Below, piece after piece: positions 1-9,300 of a stretch of 64,000 nt of DNA. The DNA comes from JALYTZ01 sp036559125. Lineage in GTDB: Bacteria > Vulcanimicrobiota > Vulcanimicrobiia > Vulcanimicrobiales > Vulcanimicrobiaceae. Every line of letters starts with the position of its first letter. The stretch's first letter is position 1. The notes under the pieces are model-generated. The model saw only the letters and a program-made list of their open reading frames with translations, was not told the origin of the DNA and searched no databases. The position numbers were made by a program, and so were the translations under genes. The stretch is taken from assembly GCA_036559125.1 (NCBI GenBank), contig DATBTT010000061.1:1-64000 (forward strand), in the 5' to 3' direction.

Positions 1-1
1 C

Positions 2-1336
2 TCGTTGATTGGAAACGTGGAGGCCGGAGTCTATGCGGGCACTCCATTTGGCCGGTACGGACAAGACGCCTCGGCGAGGATCGTCGACGGCACGCCGATG
101 ACGCCCTATGTTTCGACCACCAATTACAGAGACTTTAATATCGGAACGTACGCGAGCGTTACGGCCAAGCGGCACACGGATAGCTTCAACTCGTTCTTCT
201 CGGAACAGGGTGGGACGTCGACTCAAACATACAATAGTAACGTGCTTACGATTCCGCAACCGGTCACGCGGATGTCGGAGATAGCAGTGCACGATCACGT
301 TAAGTCTAACGACCGGCTTGCGCTTACGCACGGTTTGAGCCTTGTATCGGGAACAGACGCGGGTAGCGCGCTCGTTGCCTCCGAGACGGCCGACTGGCAA
401 CCGGCAAAAGCGGATGTATTCGAAGCGAGCCTATCGCTGGGAAGCGCGCAGCCGAGTTATGCGGGCTTAGCCCCCTTCAGCGATCCGCTTAGCGCCGATT
501 TCGATTGCTTCAACGGGTCGACGTATGTCGATGGCCCCGCGGATCGCGCCGTAAAGCAATCCTCGGTAAATTACACGTTCTCATGGCAACGTACGTTTCG
601 CGGCGGAAACGTAAAAGTCGATCTGTTTCGCGAGAACGACGGCGGCCAGCAGCTGCGCGTGGCGCTGCCGATAGCGGGCGAAACCTCGACGCTCTTCCCG
701 AACGGGGAGCCGGCATATCTCGCCCAATTGCAGAGCGTCTGGAGCCTACCGACGGTGTGCGGCTCCATTCCCTTCCAACCCAAACACGTCTACGTATCGA
801 AGAGCGTCTCGGGACTCGACGAGATCAACCAGGGCTTTGATATTTCGGGACGCGTGCCGCTGGGCCGCAACGTGGTCGCGCTGCCGACCTACGCCGTCGG
901 CAGTACGTATCTCACAACGATTGACCCGCGCCTCGAGTTCCCGGGAAGCTATTACGCGACCGGTATCCAATTGCCGCACAAACCGTTGCGTACCGCCGGC
1001 CTGACGATCGATGGTATCCTGCCGAAGGCGCGGCTGGAGTTACTAGGCAACGCGCAGTTCACCAGCATCAATAACCCGGGAAATCTACCCGCTTTTACAA
1101 CCTACAACGCAGGCGTGGTCTTTCTCTCCGATACCGGTACGATAACGTTAACCGAATCCAACGTCTTTGGAACGCGCACCGGACTCTTCACGCGCTATCA
1201 GGGTGTCGACCCCATGCCGGTGGTCGGTGGCGGCACGTTTTCGTTTGCAACGACGCCCTTACCGCCGCGCCAGTGGACCATCACCTGGAACATCCCCTGG
1301 CACCAACAGAGCGCTCACGGCCGCCTGCGCCGGTGA
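2..1336 (+). CDS. TonB-dependent receptor-like beta-barrel, C-terminal part (cut by window edge)
   Basis: The reading frame is open from the first bases of the window, so the true start lies upstream. The TTG at position 5 is only the first possible start inside the window. The visible 440 or so residues have no plug domain. They show alternating polar and aromatic stretches typical of outer-membrane barrel strands, loops rich in Thr, Ser, Gly and Asn, and a final aromatic strand (WTITWNIPW) before a short basic tail. I infer the distal barrel of a TonB-dependent receptor or similar porin that takes up an unknown substrate. The 3' end overlaps the convergent lipoprotein gene by 22 bases. The fold class is likely; the ligand is unknown. 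Confidence 0.6.
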   Translation, partial: SLIGNVEAGVYAGTPFGRYGQDASARIVDGTPMTPYVSTTNYRDFNIGTYASVTAKRHTDSFNSFFSEQGGTSTQTYNSNVLTIPQPVTRMSEIAVHDHVKSNDRLALTHGLSLVSGTDAGSALVASETADWQPAKADVFEASLSLGSAQPSYAGLAPFSDPLSADFDCFNGSTYVDGPADRAVKQSSVNYTFSWQRTFRGGNVKVDLFRENDGGQQLRVALPIAGETSTLFPNGEPAYLAQLQSVWSLPTVCGSIPFQPKHVYVSKSVSGLDEINQGFDISGRVPLGRNVVALPTYAVGSTYLTTIDPRLEFPGSYYATGIQLPHKPLRTAGLTIDGILPKARLELLGNAQFTSINNPGNLPAFTTYNAGVVFLSDTGTITLTESNVFGTRTGLFTRYQGVDPMPVVGGGTFSFATTPLPPRQWTITWNIPWHQQSAHGRLRR

Positions 1337-4300
1337 TTCAAGTACGGAATCTTATGCGCGACGTATCGACGCGCGGGTGACTTGACGGCGGCTCCGCGAA
1401 CCGAAGCCGGCGCACTTCCGGTTCCCCATTCCATGATGCCGCCGTCGTAGGCGCCGACGTACAGATGGCCGTTCGCGACGATTGGGCCGGGTATCCCGTA
1501 ATCCGAGAGTGGCGTGCTCCATAGTTGCGCGCCGGAACCGGCGTCGAATGCGAAGAGCGTCTGCCCAGAAAAATTGCTTACGTAGGCGACGCCGCCGGCA
1601 ATGCTTATTGCGGAGCGAGGCGTGTCGTCGGGGATGGCGGCGCCGTTAGGCCCGAAGCTTGCGTTCCAGACCGGGGTCGGGTTCAGCGTGCAATTCGACT
1701 GTATTCCGAAAGCGCCGAGACCCGCAGTGTAGATTCCGAACGTTGCCGGCAGGCCGATATACACGTAGTTCGTCAACGGGTCGTACGCCGGTACGCCGAT
1801 GAAATCGCCGTTGTCGGTTGCGATCGACATTTGCACGTTCTGAATCGGACCGGCGCCGATATTGCTGCGATTGTAAAGGACGAAGGCGCCGGACTTGTTG
1901 ACCGCAGCCAGCAGCGGCGGGCACCCCGGCGGCTGGAAGAGCAGCGGCGTCGCACCGAAGTCGGCGTCGGGGCTCGACGGTATCTGCGGATAGTTGTTGG
2001 CGAGAACCGTGCCGACGTCGGGAGTGAGTTCGACGATCTGCTCGGAATAGCCGACGGTTTGATTTGCACCGTCGGAGTTCCCGACGGCAACGAATACGTT
2101 ATTGGTCGACGGATCGACCGAAGCCCCGCCGTATCCCCAAATGCCGCCGCCGCTGCTGCCTTGCGCCGGATAGAACGTTCCCACGATTCCGGCGGTGCTC
2201 GCGTCGATCGCAACGATTCGTCCGAACCACGGCGAGATGTCGCACGTCGAGGACGTCTCGGCGTACAACATGCCGTTTGCGGGGTTATACGTCAGACCGC
2301 CGTAGATGAAATTGTTGCCCGGCGTCGTGGCGATGGTAACCGGCCACCCCGGGGCTTCCACGCCCGTCGCGAGATCGAGCGCGTGCACTTGGGCTTGGCC
2401 GTCTCCGATGTAGAGGCGGTTACGCGCGCGATCGATCGCGGCGGTATCCGAAATGCCGAACGTCGAGGTGGTACCGCACGTGTATTGCACCGAACCGACG
2501 GCATGCTGCCAAATCGTCGCTCCCGTATCGGCGTTGATCGCGTACGCCGTTGCGCCGAAGTTCGACCCGGCGTACAGCACGTTGATTGGTTGACCCGCAA
2601 TCGTAACGTTCGAAGCGAGAACCGGTTCGCCAACCATTCCGAATCCGACTTGTGCCTTTTGCGCCCACAGTTGATGCACGCTAGCCACGTTGTTCGGTCC
2701 CAAGAGCGACTCGTTGGGATTGTAGCCCGTGCGCGGGAGATCGAATCCGAAGGTCGACCAATCGACGAATCCACCTGGGGGCGGCGCGGGCGTGGGCGCG
2801 GGCGTCGGCGGCGGACCCGATGCGATGGCGGCGTTGTAATGCGCGGACACCTGCGCGGCGGTAAGCGCCTTGGTGTAGATGGCGACCTCGTCGAGCGTTC
2901 CACCGAAAGCGGGATCGCTAAACGCCGTATCGTCGCCCATTCCCAAACCATATCCCGGAAGATATCCGGTGAGCGTTCCGCTCTTGGCAGCGTTGCCGAC
3001 GATTGCTCCGTTGACGTACAACGACGCGTTTGCGCCGTCGAACGTCGCCACGACATGATATGAGGTATTGACGGCGAGCCCGCTCGGCGAAATGACCGTG
3101 AGCGGTCCGCTCGTCAAATAAAACTGTGCGGCAATTCTCCCGCCGGTGTAAAAGAAGAGCGAGTACGGCGCGTAGTTCGAGTCCGAACCGTACGCCAGCG
3201 GAATCGTATACAGCGTCGGCGTGGCGGAGAAACGCAGTAAGGCCTCCATCGAAACCGTGGACGCAGGCTGCAGCTTCGCATTTTGCGCCACGGCGAGAAT
3301 ACCGCTCGTTGCCCGAGTCGAGGGGAAACTCATCGCGGCGTCACCCGACGACGGGACCAAACCCGCGACGTTCTTGGTTACCGCGCTTCCTATGCTTGCG
3401 CTAAGGCCGTTTCCCGACGAATCCACCGCGACGGAACCCACGTCGCTAAGGTGGTAGTACGCGGCGGGAGAATCGCGCAGTACCGTTGCCGTGTAGCTGC
3501 TCCCGGGCGGCGGCGCCGTCGGTACCGGGGTCGGCGCGGGCGTCGGTGCGGGCGTAGCCGTTGGTGACGGCGTCGGTGGAGGTCCCGCTGCAATGGCCGC
3601 GTTGTAGTGCGTCTGCACCTGCGCGGCGCTCAGCGCCGTGTTTGCGTAAATGGCGACTTCGTCGAGAGAGCCGTTGAACGCGGGGTCGCTAAAGGCGGTA
3701 TCGCAACCGATTCCCAAACCAAATCCGGGGAGATAGCCCGCGAGCGTTCCGGCTTTAGCGCCGCTCGCGACCTGCGTTCCATTGACGTACAGCCGCGCGT
3801 TCGAACCGTCGAAGGTCCCGACGACGTGATACGACGTATTGGGTTGCAGCGCACTCGGTGAGATGACGACCAGCGGCCCGCTGCTTAAATAGAATTGCGC
3901 GGCGATTTTTCCGCCCGTATAGAAATAGAACGCGTACGGCGCGTAGTTCGAATCCGACCCATAAGCCAATGGGATGGTATACAGCTGGGGCGTCGTTGAG
4001 AAACGAAGTAACGCTTCCATCGACACGGCCGACGCCGGCTGGAGTTTTGCAGTCGCGGGCGCCGAAACGATCCCGGTCGCCGATCGGGTTCCCGGGAACG
4101 TCATTGCCGCGTCGCTGCTCGACGGCACCAAGCTAGGAGCGCTTTTGGTTACGCTGCCGCCGATGTTTGCGGTTAGACCATTGCCCGATAAGTCGGCGGC
4201 CGTCGCGCCGGTGTCGTCAAGCCGGTAGTAGGCCGTCGGCGCGTCGTTGAGAACGGCGATTTGATATGCGTCCTGCTGTACCGCTTGCTTCGAAACTCCC

Positions 4301-4410
4301 GAACCGATGCGCGGGGGAAGGACGTTGTTGTGCGAACCCGAGCAAGCTGCGAGCGTGGCGCCCAAGGCGCAGGCCGGCAACAAAGCGCACAAACGTAGCG
4401 AAGAACGCAT
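1315..4410 (-). CDS. Lipoprotein with two LamG domains and a PQQ-type beta-propeller
   Basis: The 1031-residue protein starts with a lipoprotein signal peptide whose lipobox (LAAC) puts the lipidated Cys near residue 23. Two LamG/concanavalin A-like domains follow, at about 45-272 and 305-530, each ending in LDEVAIY. Each domain is followed by a Pro-Thr linker (about 275-303 and 530-548). Residues about 550-1000 form a PQQ/quinoprotein-like propeller with repeated blades such as LYVGAYDGG. The LamG domains match each other over a 771-base period, so they arose by internal duplication. The likely role is surface carbohydrate or adhesin binding; nothing shows that the propeller is enzymatically active. 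It lies downstream of acsA on the same strand with a 124-base gap, and a purine-rich GAAAGAGG precedes the ATG. Confidence 0.8.
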   Translation of the reverse strand: MRSSLRLCALLPACALGATLAACSGSHNNVLPPRIGSGVSKQAVQQDAYQIAVLNDAPTAYYRLDDTGATAADLSGNGLTANIGGSVTKSAPSLVPSSSDAAMTFPGTRSATGIVSAPATAKLQPASAVSMEALLRFSTTPQLYTIPLAYGSDSNYAPYAFYFYTGGKIAAQFYLSSGPLVVISPSALQPNTSYHVVGTFDGSNARLYVNGTQVASGAKAGTLAGYLPGFGLGIGCDTAFSDPAFNGSLDEVAIYANTALSAAQVQTHYNAAIAAGPPPTPSPTATPAPTPAPTPVPTAPPPGSSYTATVLRDSPAAYYHLSDVGSVAVDSSGNGLSASIGSAVTKNVAGLVPSSGDAAMSFPSTRATSGILAVAQNAKLQPASTVSMEALLRFSATPTLYTIPLAYGSDSNYAPYSLFFYTGGRIAAQFYLTSGPLTVISPSGLAVNTSYHVVATFDGANASLYVNGAIVGNAAKSGTLTGYLPGYGLGMGDDTAFSDPAFGGTLDEVAIYTKALTAAQVSAHYNAAIASGPPPTPAPTPAPPPGGFVDWSTFGFDLPRTGYNPNESLLGPNNVASVHQLWAQKAQVGFGMVGEPVLASNVTIAGQPINVLYAGSNFGATAYAINADTGATIWQHAVGSVQYTCGTTSTFGISDTAAIDRARNRLYIGDGQAQVHALDLATGVEAPGWPVTIATTPGNNFIYGGLTYNPANGMLYAETSSTCDISPWFGRIVAIDASTAGIVGTFYPAQGSSGGGIWGYGGASVDPSTNNVFVAVGNSDGANQTVGYSEQIVELTPDVGTVLANNYPQIPSSPDADFGATPLLFQPPGCPPLLAAVNKSGAFVLYNRSNIGAGPIQNVQMSIATDNGDFIGVPAYDPLTNYVYIGLPATFGIYTAGLGAFGIQSNCTLNPTPVWNASFGPNGAAIPDDTPRSAISIAGGVAYVSNFSGQTLFAFDAGSGAQLWSTPLSDYGIPGPIVANGHLYVGAYDGGIMEWGTGSAPASVRGAAVKSPARRYVAHKIPYLNHRRRRP

Positions 4411-4534
4411 GGTGACACGCCTCTTTCGGTAGTCACATCCGTTCTGAGATTATCCGGCCGCACGCGCGGGTGGCCGTAGATGACAAGGTCCCCGGCGGCA
4501 GGCCGAACGTCACTTCGTGCCGCCGGTCGCGGGA

Positions 4535-6496
4535 TTATTCGGCTGCGGAGGATGCCTCCGCTCGCGCGCGAGTTTGCAACTCTTGCACGATGCTCGCATC
4601 CGCTAGGGTCGTCGTGTCGCCCAGGCTGCGTCCTTCGGCGACGTCGCGCAGCAGGCGGCGCATGATTTTGCCGCTGCGCGTCTTGGGCAGTTCCTGCGTG
4701 AACGTGATGTATTTGGGACGCGTGAATTTGCCGAGCTTGTCGGCAACGTGCGCCCGCAACTCGTTACCGAGCGCTTCGCTACCCGGATCGCCGCCACGCA
4801 GCGAAACGAACGCGTAGATCGCCTGACCGGTAACGTCGTCGAGTTTCCCGCACACCGCCGCTTCGGCAACTTTCGGATGATCCACGAGCGCGCTTTCGAT
4901 CTCAGTCGTGGAAATGCGGTGGCCGCTAACGTTCATCACGTCGTCGATGCGACCCATGAACCAGTAGTTGCCGGCCGTGTCGCGACGGCAGCCGTCGCCG
5001 GCAAGATATCTATGGGGAAATTTCGACCAATAGGTTTCAACGTAGCGGTCGTCGTCGCCGTAGATCCCGCGCAGCATTCCCGGCCACGGACGCGTCAGCA
5101 CGACGTATCCTCCGCCGCCCAGCGGGACCGACTCGCCGCGGTCGTTGACGATGTCGGCGGCGATTCCAGGCAGCGGCTGCGTGGCGCTTCCCGGCGGCGT
5201 CGACGTGATGCCCGGCAACGGTGAGATCATGATGCCGCCGGTTTCAGTTTGCCACCAGGTATCGACGACTGGGCAGCGATCGCGGCCGATGTGTTTGCGA
5301 TACCACATCCAGGCTTCGGGATTGATGGGCTCGCCTACCGAACCCAGCAGTCGCAACGACGACATGTCGTGCTTGTCCGGATAGGACTCGCCCCACTTCA
5401 TGAAGGTTCGAATCGCGGTGGGCGCCGTGTAAAGGATCGTCACCTTATAGCGCTCGACGATTTCCCACAAGCGGTCCTTGTCCGGATAATCCGGCGTGCC
5501 TTCGTAGATGACGCTGGTCGCGCCGTTGGCGAGCGGACCGTAGACGATGTATGAGTGTCCGGTCACCCAACCGATATCCGCGGCGCACCAGAAAACGTCG
5601 GTATCTTCTTTTAAATCAAAGACGAGTTTGTGCGTTGCGGCGACGTGGGTCAAATATCCGCCGGTGGTGTGTTTGATCCCCTTGGGTTTGGCGGTCGTGC
5701 CGCTGGTGTAGAGCAGGTAGAGAAGATCTTCGGCGTTCATCCGTTCCGGATCGCAATGTACGGGTTGGTCTTTCACCAGGTCGTCGAACCACACGTCGCG
5801 ACCGTCTTTCATCTCGACCGGATCGCCTACGCGTTTGGCGACGATGCAATGCCGTATCGACGGCGTTTGCTGCATTGCGATATCGCAATTATGTTTGAGC
5901 GCGACCTTGTTACCGCGGCGCCACCCTTGGTCGGCCGTGATCAACGCGACGCATTGCGCGTCGTTGACGCGGTCCACGATCGAATCGGGGGAGAATCCGC
6001 CGAAGATGACCGAATGTGCGGCCCCGATTCGGGAGCATGCCAGCATCGCGACGGGCAACTGCGGTATCATCGGCATGTAGATGGCGACGCGATCGCCCTT
6101 TTTTATGCCGAGCTCGCGCAACCCGTTGGCCAAACGGCAGACGTCGTCGAGCAATTGGGCGTACGAGATCGTCCAACGGTCACCGGGCTCGCCCTCGTAA
6201 TAATATGCAATCTTTGCCCCGTTGCCGGCGCGTACGTGGCGATCGAGGCAATTGACCGACGCGTTCAGTTCGCCGTCGGCGAACCATCGCGCGAACGGTT
6301 CGTTCCATTCGAGCGTCTTGGTGAACGGCTTCATCCATTCGAGTTTGCGCGCCCACGATTCCCAGTAGGCCAGATAGTCGCGTTCGGCTTCTTCGTAGAT
6401 GCCGGGCTGCGCGTTGGCCTGCGCTGCGAATTCCGGCGAGGGAGGAAAGCGCCGGCTTTCTTGAGAGAGCGCCTCGATTGCGTCCGCGGTGTCCAT
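4535..6496 (-). CDS. acsA: Acetyl-CoA synthetase
   Basis: This 653-residue AMP-forming ligase activates acetate to acetyl-AMP and then acetyl-CoA in the cytoplasm. Family motifs occur in order. The phosphate-binding loop is LLYTSGTTAKPKG, followed by DTWWQTETGG and YLAGDG...GRIDDVMNVSGHRI, and near the C-terminus comes PKTRSGKIMRR. Its Lys is the usual acetylation-controlled catalytic residue. I chose ATG 6496 (MDTADAIEAL) because the longer frame would run into the upstream gene, which ends 11 bases before this start. It may be co-transcribed with the propeller lipoprotein upstream and the LamG lipoprotein downstream. Full length; identification is very secure. Confidence 0.95.
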   Translation of the reverse strand: MDTADAIEALSQESRRFPPSPEFAAQANAQPGIYEEAERDYLAYWESWARKLEWMKPFTKTLEWNEPFARWFADGELNASVNCLDRHVRAGNGAKIAYYYEGEPGDRWTISYAQLLDDVCRLANGLRELGIKKGDRVAIYMPMIPQLPVAMLACSRIGAAHSVIFGGFSPDSIVDRVNDAQCVALITADQGWRRGNKVALKHNCDIAMQQTPSIRHCIVAKRVGDPVEMKDGRDVWFDDLVKDQPVHCDPERMNAEDLLYLLYTSGTTAKPKGIKHTTGGYLTHVAATHKLVFDLKEDTDVFWCAADIGWVTGHSYIVYGPLANGATSVIYEGTPDYPDKDRLWEIVERYKVTILYTAPTAIRTFMKWGESYPDKHDMSSLRLLGSVGEPINPEAWMWYRKHIGRDRCPVVDTWWQTETGGIMISPLPGITSTPPGSATQPLPGIAADIVNDRGESVPLGGGGYVVLTRPWPGMLRGIYGDDDRYVETYWSKFPHRYLAGDGCRRDTAGNYWFMGRIDDVMNVSGHRISTTEIESALVDHPKVAEAAVCGKLDDVTGQAIYAFVSLRGGDPGSEALGNELRAHVADKLGKFTRPKYITFTQELPKTRSGKIMRRLLRDVAEGRSLGDTTTLADASIVQELQTRARAEASSAAE

Positions 6497-6507
6497 AAGG
6501 ACGCAAT

Positions 6508-7587
6508 TTACCGTGAAACGTTGCGCAGGCCTGCAGATGACGACGCGGACGCAAGACATCCCGCGCCGGGCGTCAGCGCGATCGCTTGGGTCTGCACGGG
6601 TGCGAGGGTTCTCAAGCGAATGGAACCTTCCGGTGCCACGTCGCCGTTGGCGCCGGGCGCATATATTTCGATGAAGTTGTTGCCGCTCGCATCGCCGGCG
6701 GCTACGTACAACGTCCCATCGTTGGCGACCGCGAGCGGTCCATCGGCATTCATCGGAGCGTGCGGACCGGAGATCGCTCGAGCGGGCGTTGCATCGCCGT
6801 TGGCGCCGGCAGCGTATTCATAGAGATGAGCGATGGTTCCATTTGCGCCGGACGTACCCTCGATCGCGTAGATGGTTCCATCGGGACCCACGGCAACTGC
6901 TTGCGGATCCTTCAAATGCGTGTGCGGCCCCGCGATCGTTCGAACCGGCGCGACGTTGCCGTTTGCGTCAAAGGCAAATTCGATTATGCCGTCGACGCCG
7001 CCGGCATCGCCCGTATAATTTGCCGCGTACAGCGTATTGGTGCGGTCGACGACGAAGTTGTAGACGTCGCCGATGCCCGTGCGGGGGCCGAAGATCCGCC
7101 GTGCGGGCGCATCGCAATTCTTTCGTGCGGACGGGAAGGCCACGATGTCCCCCGGCGCGTCGGGCGTGTGACTGAAATACAGCGTGCCTTCGGTATCGAC
7201 GGCGAACGCAAATCCGATCTGCGCGCATGGGATGGCTCGTACGGGTAACAGCGTCCCGGCGGCAGTTGCGGAATATTCGGTGACCGTGTCTTGCGACCGT
7301 CCGTAAAGGTGGCCGTCGGCGCCCCCCACGACCGAATCGAACGCGGGCAATGTGAATTGCGGCCGCACGTTTCCGCGATCCGACGCTCTGAACGCTTCGA
7401 GCGGTTGCGAATCGGAACTCGCGACGTAGATGTATTGCGAGACCGGCGGGAAATTCTCGTGGCTACCTTGTTGTTGCAAGCTGGGAAGCGTAGCATCGAT
7501 GGCGGATCCGCCACCGCACGAACACGCGAGCATAGTGCAAGCACCGAGAATCACCGCTCGCAGAACAGCAACCGCACGATACTGCAT
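6508..7587 (-). CDS. Lipoprotein with NHL/SMP-30-like beta-propeller repeats
   Basis: The 359-residue exported protein has an N-terminal hydrophobic segment with two possible lipobox cysteines (LGAC and MLAC) before a CGGGS run. The rest consists of repeated units of roughly 45-50 residues with the pattern YA.GANG...P.R.I.GP and GPDGTIY or NDGTLYVA, as in NHL-type propellers. No catalytic residues are apparent, so a structural or binding role outside the cytoplasmic membrane is more likely than an enzyme. No ribosome binding site is visible; a TAGCCT hexamer sits six bases before the ATG, compatible with a leaderless transcript. The gene ends 11 bases before acsA and is divergent from the TlpA gene. 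Confidence 0.65.
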   Translation of the reverse strand: MQYRAVAVLRAVILGACTMLACSCGGGSAIDATLPSLQQQGSHENFPPVSQYIYVASSDSQPLEAFRASDRGNVRPQFTLPAFDSVVGGADGHLYGRSQDTVTEYSATAAGTLLPVRAIPCAQIGFAFAVDTEGTLYFSHTPDAPGDIVAFPSARKNCDAPARRIFGPRTGIGDVYNFVVDRTNTLYAANYTGDAGGVDGIIEFAFDANGNVAPVRTIAGPHTHLKDPQAVAVGPDGTIYAIEGTSGANGTIAHLYEYAAGANGDATPARAISGPHAPMNADGPLAVANDGTLYVAAGDASGNNFIEIYAPGANGDVAPEGSIRLRTLAPVQTQAIALTPGAGCLASASSSAGLRNVSR

Positions 7588-7593
7588 ACGAAC

Positions 7594-7599
7594 AGGCTA
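7594..7599 (-). promoter_or_regulatory. Candidate -10 element of a leaderless transcript
   Basis: On the minus strand TAGCCT lies six bases before the ATG of the propeller lipoprotein at 7587. No Shine-Dalgarno-like sequence lies between them, so transcription would start at or next to the start codon. This is a pattern match only. Confidence 0.35.
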
Positions 7600-7663
7600 G
7601 TGCGCTATTGGGACGGTCGCCACTAGTAAATATGATAGAATTGAGTGGACTATACGGGGCTGG

Positions 7664-8239
7664 GTGGGCGCTTTGGTGAACGTTTTTCATGCAGTCGTCA
7701 TGGCCGTGGCGGCCGCCTCGGCGGCCGGGCTAGCGAGCATTCGCTATGGCGCGCCGCCGCCCGAGTTCGACGTTCCCACTCCGCACGGCGCAACGCCGCT
7801 TTTCACATTGCGCGGCAAACCGGTAGTGATCAATTTTTGGGCGACGTGGTGTCCTCCGTGCACGCAAGAGTTGCCGTACTTTCAGCGGCTCGCGCGGACG
7901 TACCGCGACCGCATCGTGCTGGTGACGATCTCCAACGAGCCGACGGGCGTGGCGCGCGCGTATTTGATCGCGCATCATTTCGATTTCGAACTCCTCGAAG
8001 ATACCGACGGTCGCGTTTTTGAGGCCTACGGCGCAAGCCCGATTCCCGACACGGTCGTGCTCGATTCGCACGGGAACGTTCTCTATGCCACGGTCGGGGA
8101 GCTGGACTGGGGCCAGCTCAGCGGGGCAGTCCAGAAAGCGCTCGGCTCCTCGGGCGTTCCACCGGCGGCCGAAGGCTCGGCAGCTCGGTCGAAAGCGACC
8201 TCTCCTATTGGCAGTCCGCCCTCTGGATTGCTAAGATAG
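7664..8239 (+). CDS. TlpA/ResA-like thiol-disulfide oxidoreductase
   Basis: The 191-residue protein has an N-terminal hydrophobic segment (residues about 8-26) and a thioredoxin fold with INFWATWCPPC, placing the redox cysteines at 63 and 66. Such proteins reduce disulfides outside the membrane, often for cytochrome c or metal-centre assembly. The start is uncertain: GTG 7664, or GTG 7676, which leaves the export segment intact. The C-terminal 25 or so residues (rich in Pro, Ser and Gly) are unusual for the family. They are encoded by DNA that also carries the CIRCE operator and promoter of hrcA. The gene ends six bases before hrcA but may be transcribed separately. Confidence 0.85.
   Translation: MGALVNVFHAVVMAVAAASAAGLASIRYGAPPPEFDVPTPHGATPLFTLRGKPVVINFWATWCPPCTQELPYFQRLARTYRDRIVLVTISNEPTGVARAYLIAHHFDFELLEDTDGRVFEAYGASPIPDTVVLDSHGNVLYATVGELDWGQLSGAVQKALGSSGVPPAAEGSAARSKATSPIGSPPSGLLR
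8208..8237 (+). promoter_or_regulatory. CIRCE operator overlapping the hrcA promoter
   Basis: TTGGCAGTC (8208-8216), a nine-base spacer and GATTGCTAA (8226-8234) form an inverted repeat. They match the HrcA-binding CIRCE consensus TTAGCACTC-N9-GAGTGCTAA at 7 of 9 and 8 of 9 positions. The same bases hold a promoter: -35 TTGGCA (8208-8213), an 18-base spacer and -10 TAAGAT (8232-8237), eight bases before the hrcA ATG. HrcA bound here would block RNA polymerase, giving heat-responsive autoregulation of hrcA-dnaJ. The site lies inside the end of the tlpA reading frame. Confidence 0.75.
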
Positions 8240-8245
8240 GCCGTA

Positions 8246-9298
8246 ATGAATAACGGGGGTCCGGGCGAACTGGATAAGCGCAAGGCTTTTATCCTCGCGA
8301 CCGTGGTCTACGAGTATATAGCGACGGCGGAGCCCGTGGGCTCGCAGAGCCTTACCCAAAAGTATAATCTAGGAGTGAGCTCGGCGACGGTGCGCAACGA
8401 TATGGCCGAGCTGGAAGCTGCAGGGTACCTCGTCCAGCCGCACACGTCGGCCGGCCGCGTTCCCTCCGACAGCGGCTACCGGACCTACGTCGACCAGTTG
8501 ATGCAGCCTGAGCTGCTGGCCTCGGAAGATCGCCGGCGCATTCGCGACGAGCTACGCGACGCAAGCCGCGAGCTCGACGAGATCATCGACCATACGACCC
8601 GACTGGTGGGGCGGCTTTCAAAGAACGTCGCCTTTGTTACCAAACCCTCGCCCGACTCGCGCGCGTTCCGGCATTTGCAACTCATCTGGCTCTCGCCGCG
8701 CAGCGGCGTGGCCATCGTCGTTACCTCGCTCGGCATGTCCGCGCAGACGACGTTCGAGGTGGGTGCCGACGTGGTGCCTGACGATTTGACGCGGCTCTCT
8801 AACGCGCTCAACGCGCGGTTGGGGAATCGAATGCTGCGCGACATCGCCGAAGGCGACGTCGCGGCCACGATTGCGGAGCTGGGATTGCAAGACGATCTAA
8901 AAAATGCCGTGATCGGGGCGCTGCGCAATGCGGGCTCGTCGGAAACGCCAACCGTTTCCGCCGCCGGCGCACAAAATTTACTCGACCAACCCGAGTTTCA
9001 GGATCTGCGAAAGCTGCGTTCGATTCTACGGATCGTTGAGGAACAGAAGACGCTCTACGATTTGGTCGCCGATTCCATCGTAAGCGAGCAATTGAGCGTG
9101 AAGATCGGACACGAACTGGGAATGGACGAAATGACCGATTTTAGCATCGTTTCCGTCCCCTATCGTTTTGGCCGGCACGCGATCGGCATGCTCTCCATTC
9201 TCGGGCCGCGGCGCATGCCGTACGCGCGCCTGATGGCGCTCGCGTCCGGGACTGCCGAGACGCTCTCCGAACGACTGGCTGACGTAGAAATACAATAA
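8246..9298 (+). CDS. hrcA: Heat-inducible transcription repressor HrcA
   Basis: The 350-residue repressor binds CIRCE operators and releases them when chaperones are occupied. It opens with the winged-helix segment containing EPVGSQSL and the strongly conserved SSATVRNDMAELE. TSAGRVPSDSGYRTYVD follows, then the HrcA-specific dimer/GAF-like region ending in IGPRRMPYARLMAL-type sequence. Length is normal for the family. A CIRCE element lies directly upstream, supporting autoregulation. The stop codon is two bases before dnaJ, so the two genes form an operon. grpE and dnaK, often between hrcA and dnaJ, are not in this window. Confidence 0.96.
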   Translation: MNNGGPGELDKRKAFILATVVYEYIATAEPVGSQSLTQKYNLGVSSATVRNDMAELEAAGYLVQPHTSAGRVPSDSGYRTYVDQLMQPELLASEDRRRIRDELRDASRELDEIIDHTTRLVGRLSKNVAFVTKPSPDSRAFRHLQLIWLSPRSGVAIVVTSLGMSAQTTFEVGADVVPDDLTRLSNALNARLGNRMLRDIAEGDVAATIAELGLQDDLKNAVIGALRNAGSSETPTVSAAGAQNLLDQPEFQDLRKLRSILRIVEEQKTLYDLVADSIVSEQLSVKIGHELGMDEMTDFSIVSVPYRFGRHAIGMLSILGPRRMPYARLMALASGTAETLSERLADVEIQ

Positions 9299-9300
9299 TT

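Noticed and set aside
1525..3063. Long plus-strand open frame inside the LamG-PQQ lipoprotein gene
   Set aside because: Arg-rich antisense frame typical of high-GC coding DNA; the minus strand has a signal peptide and recognisable domains.
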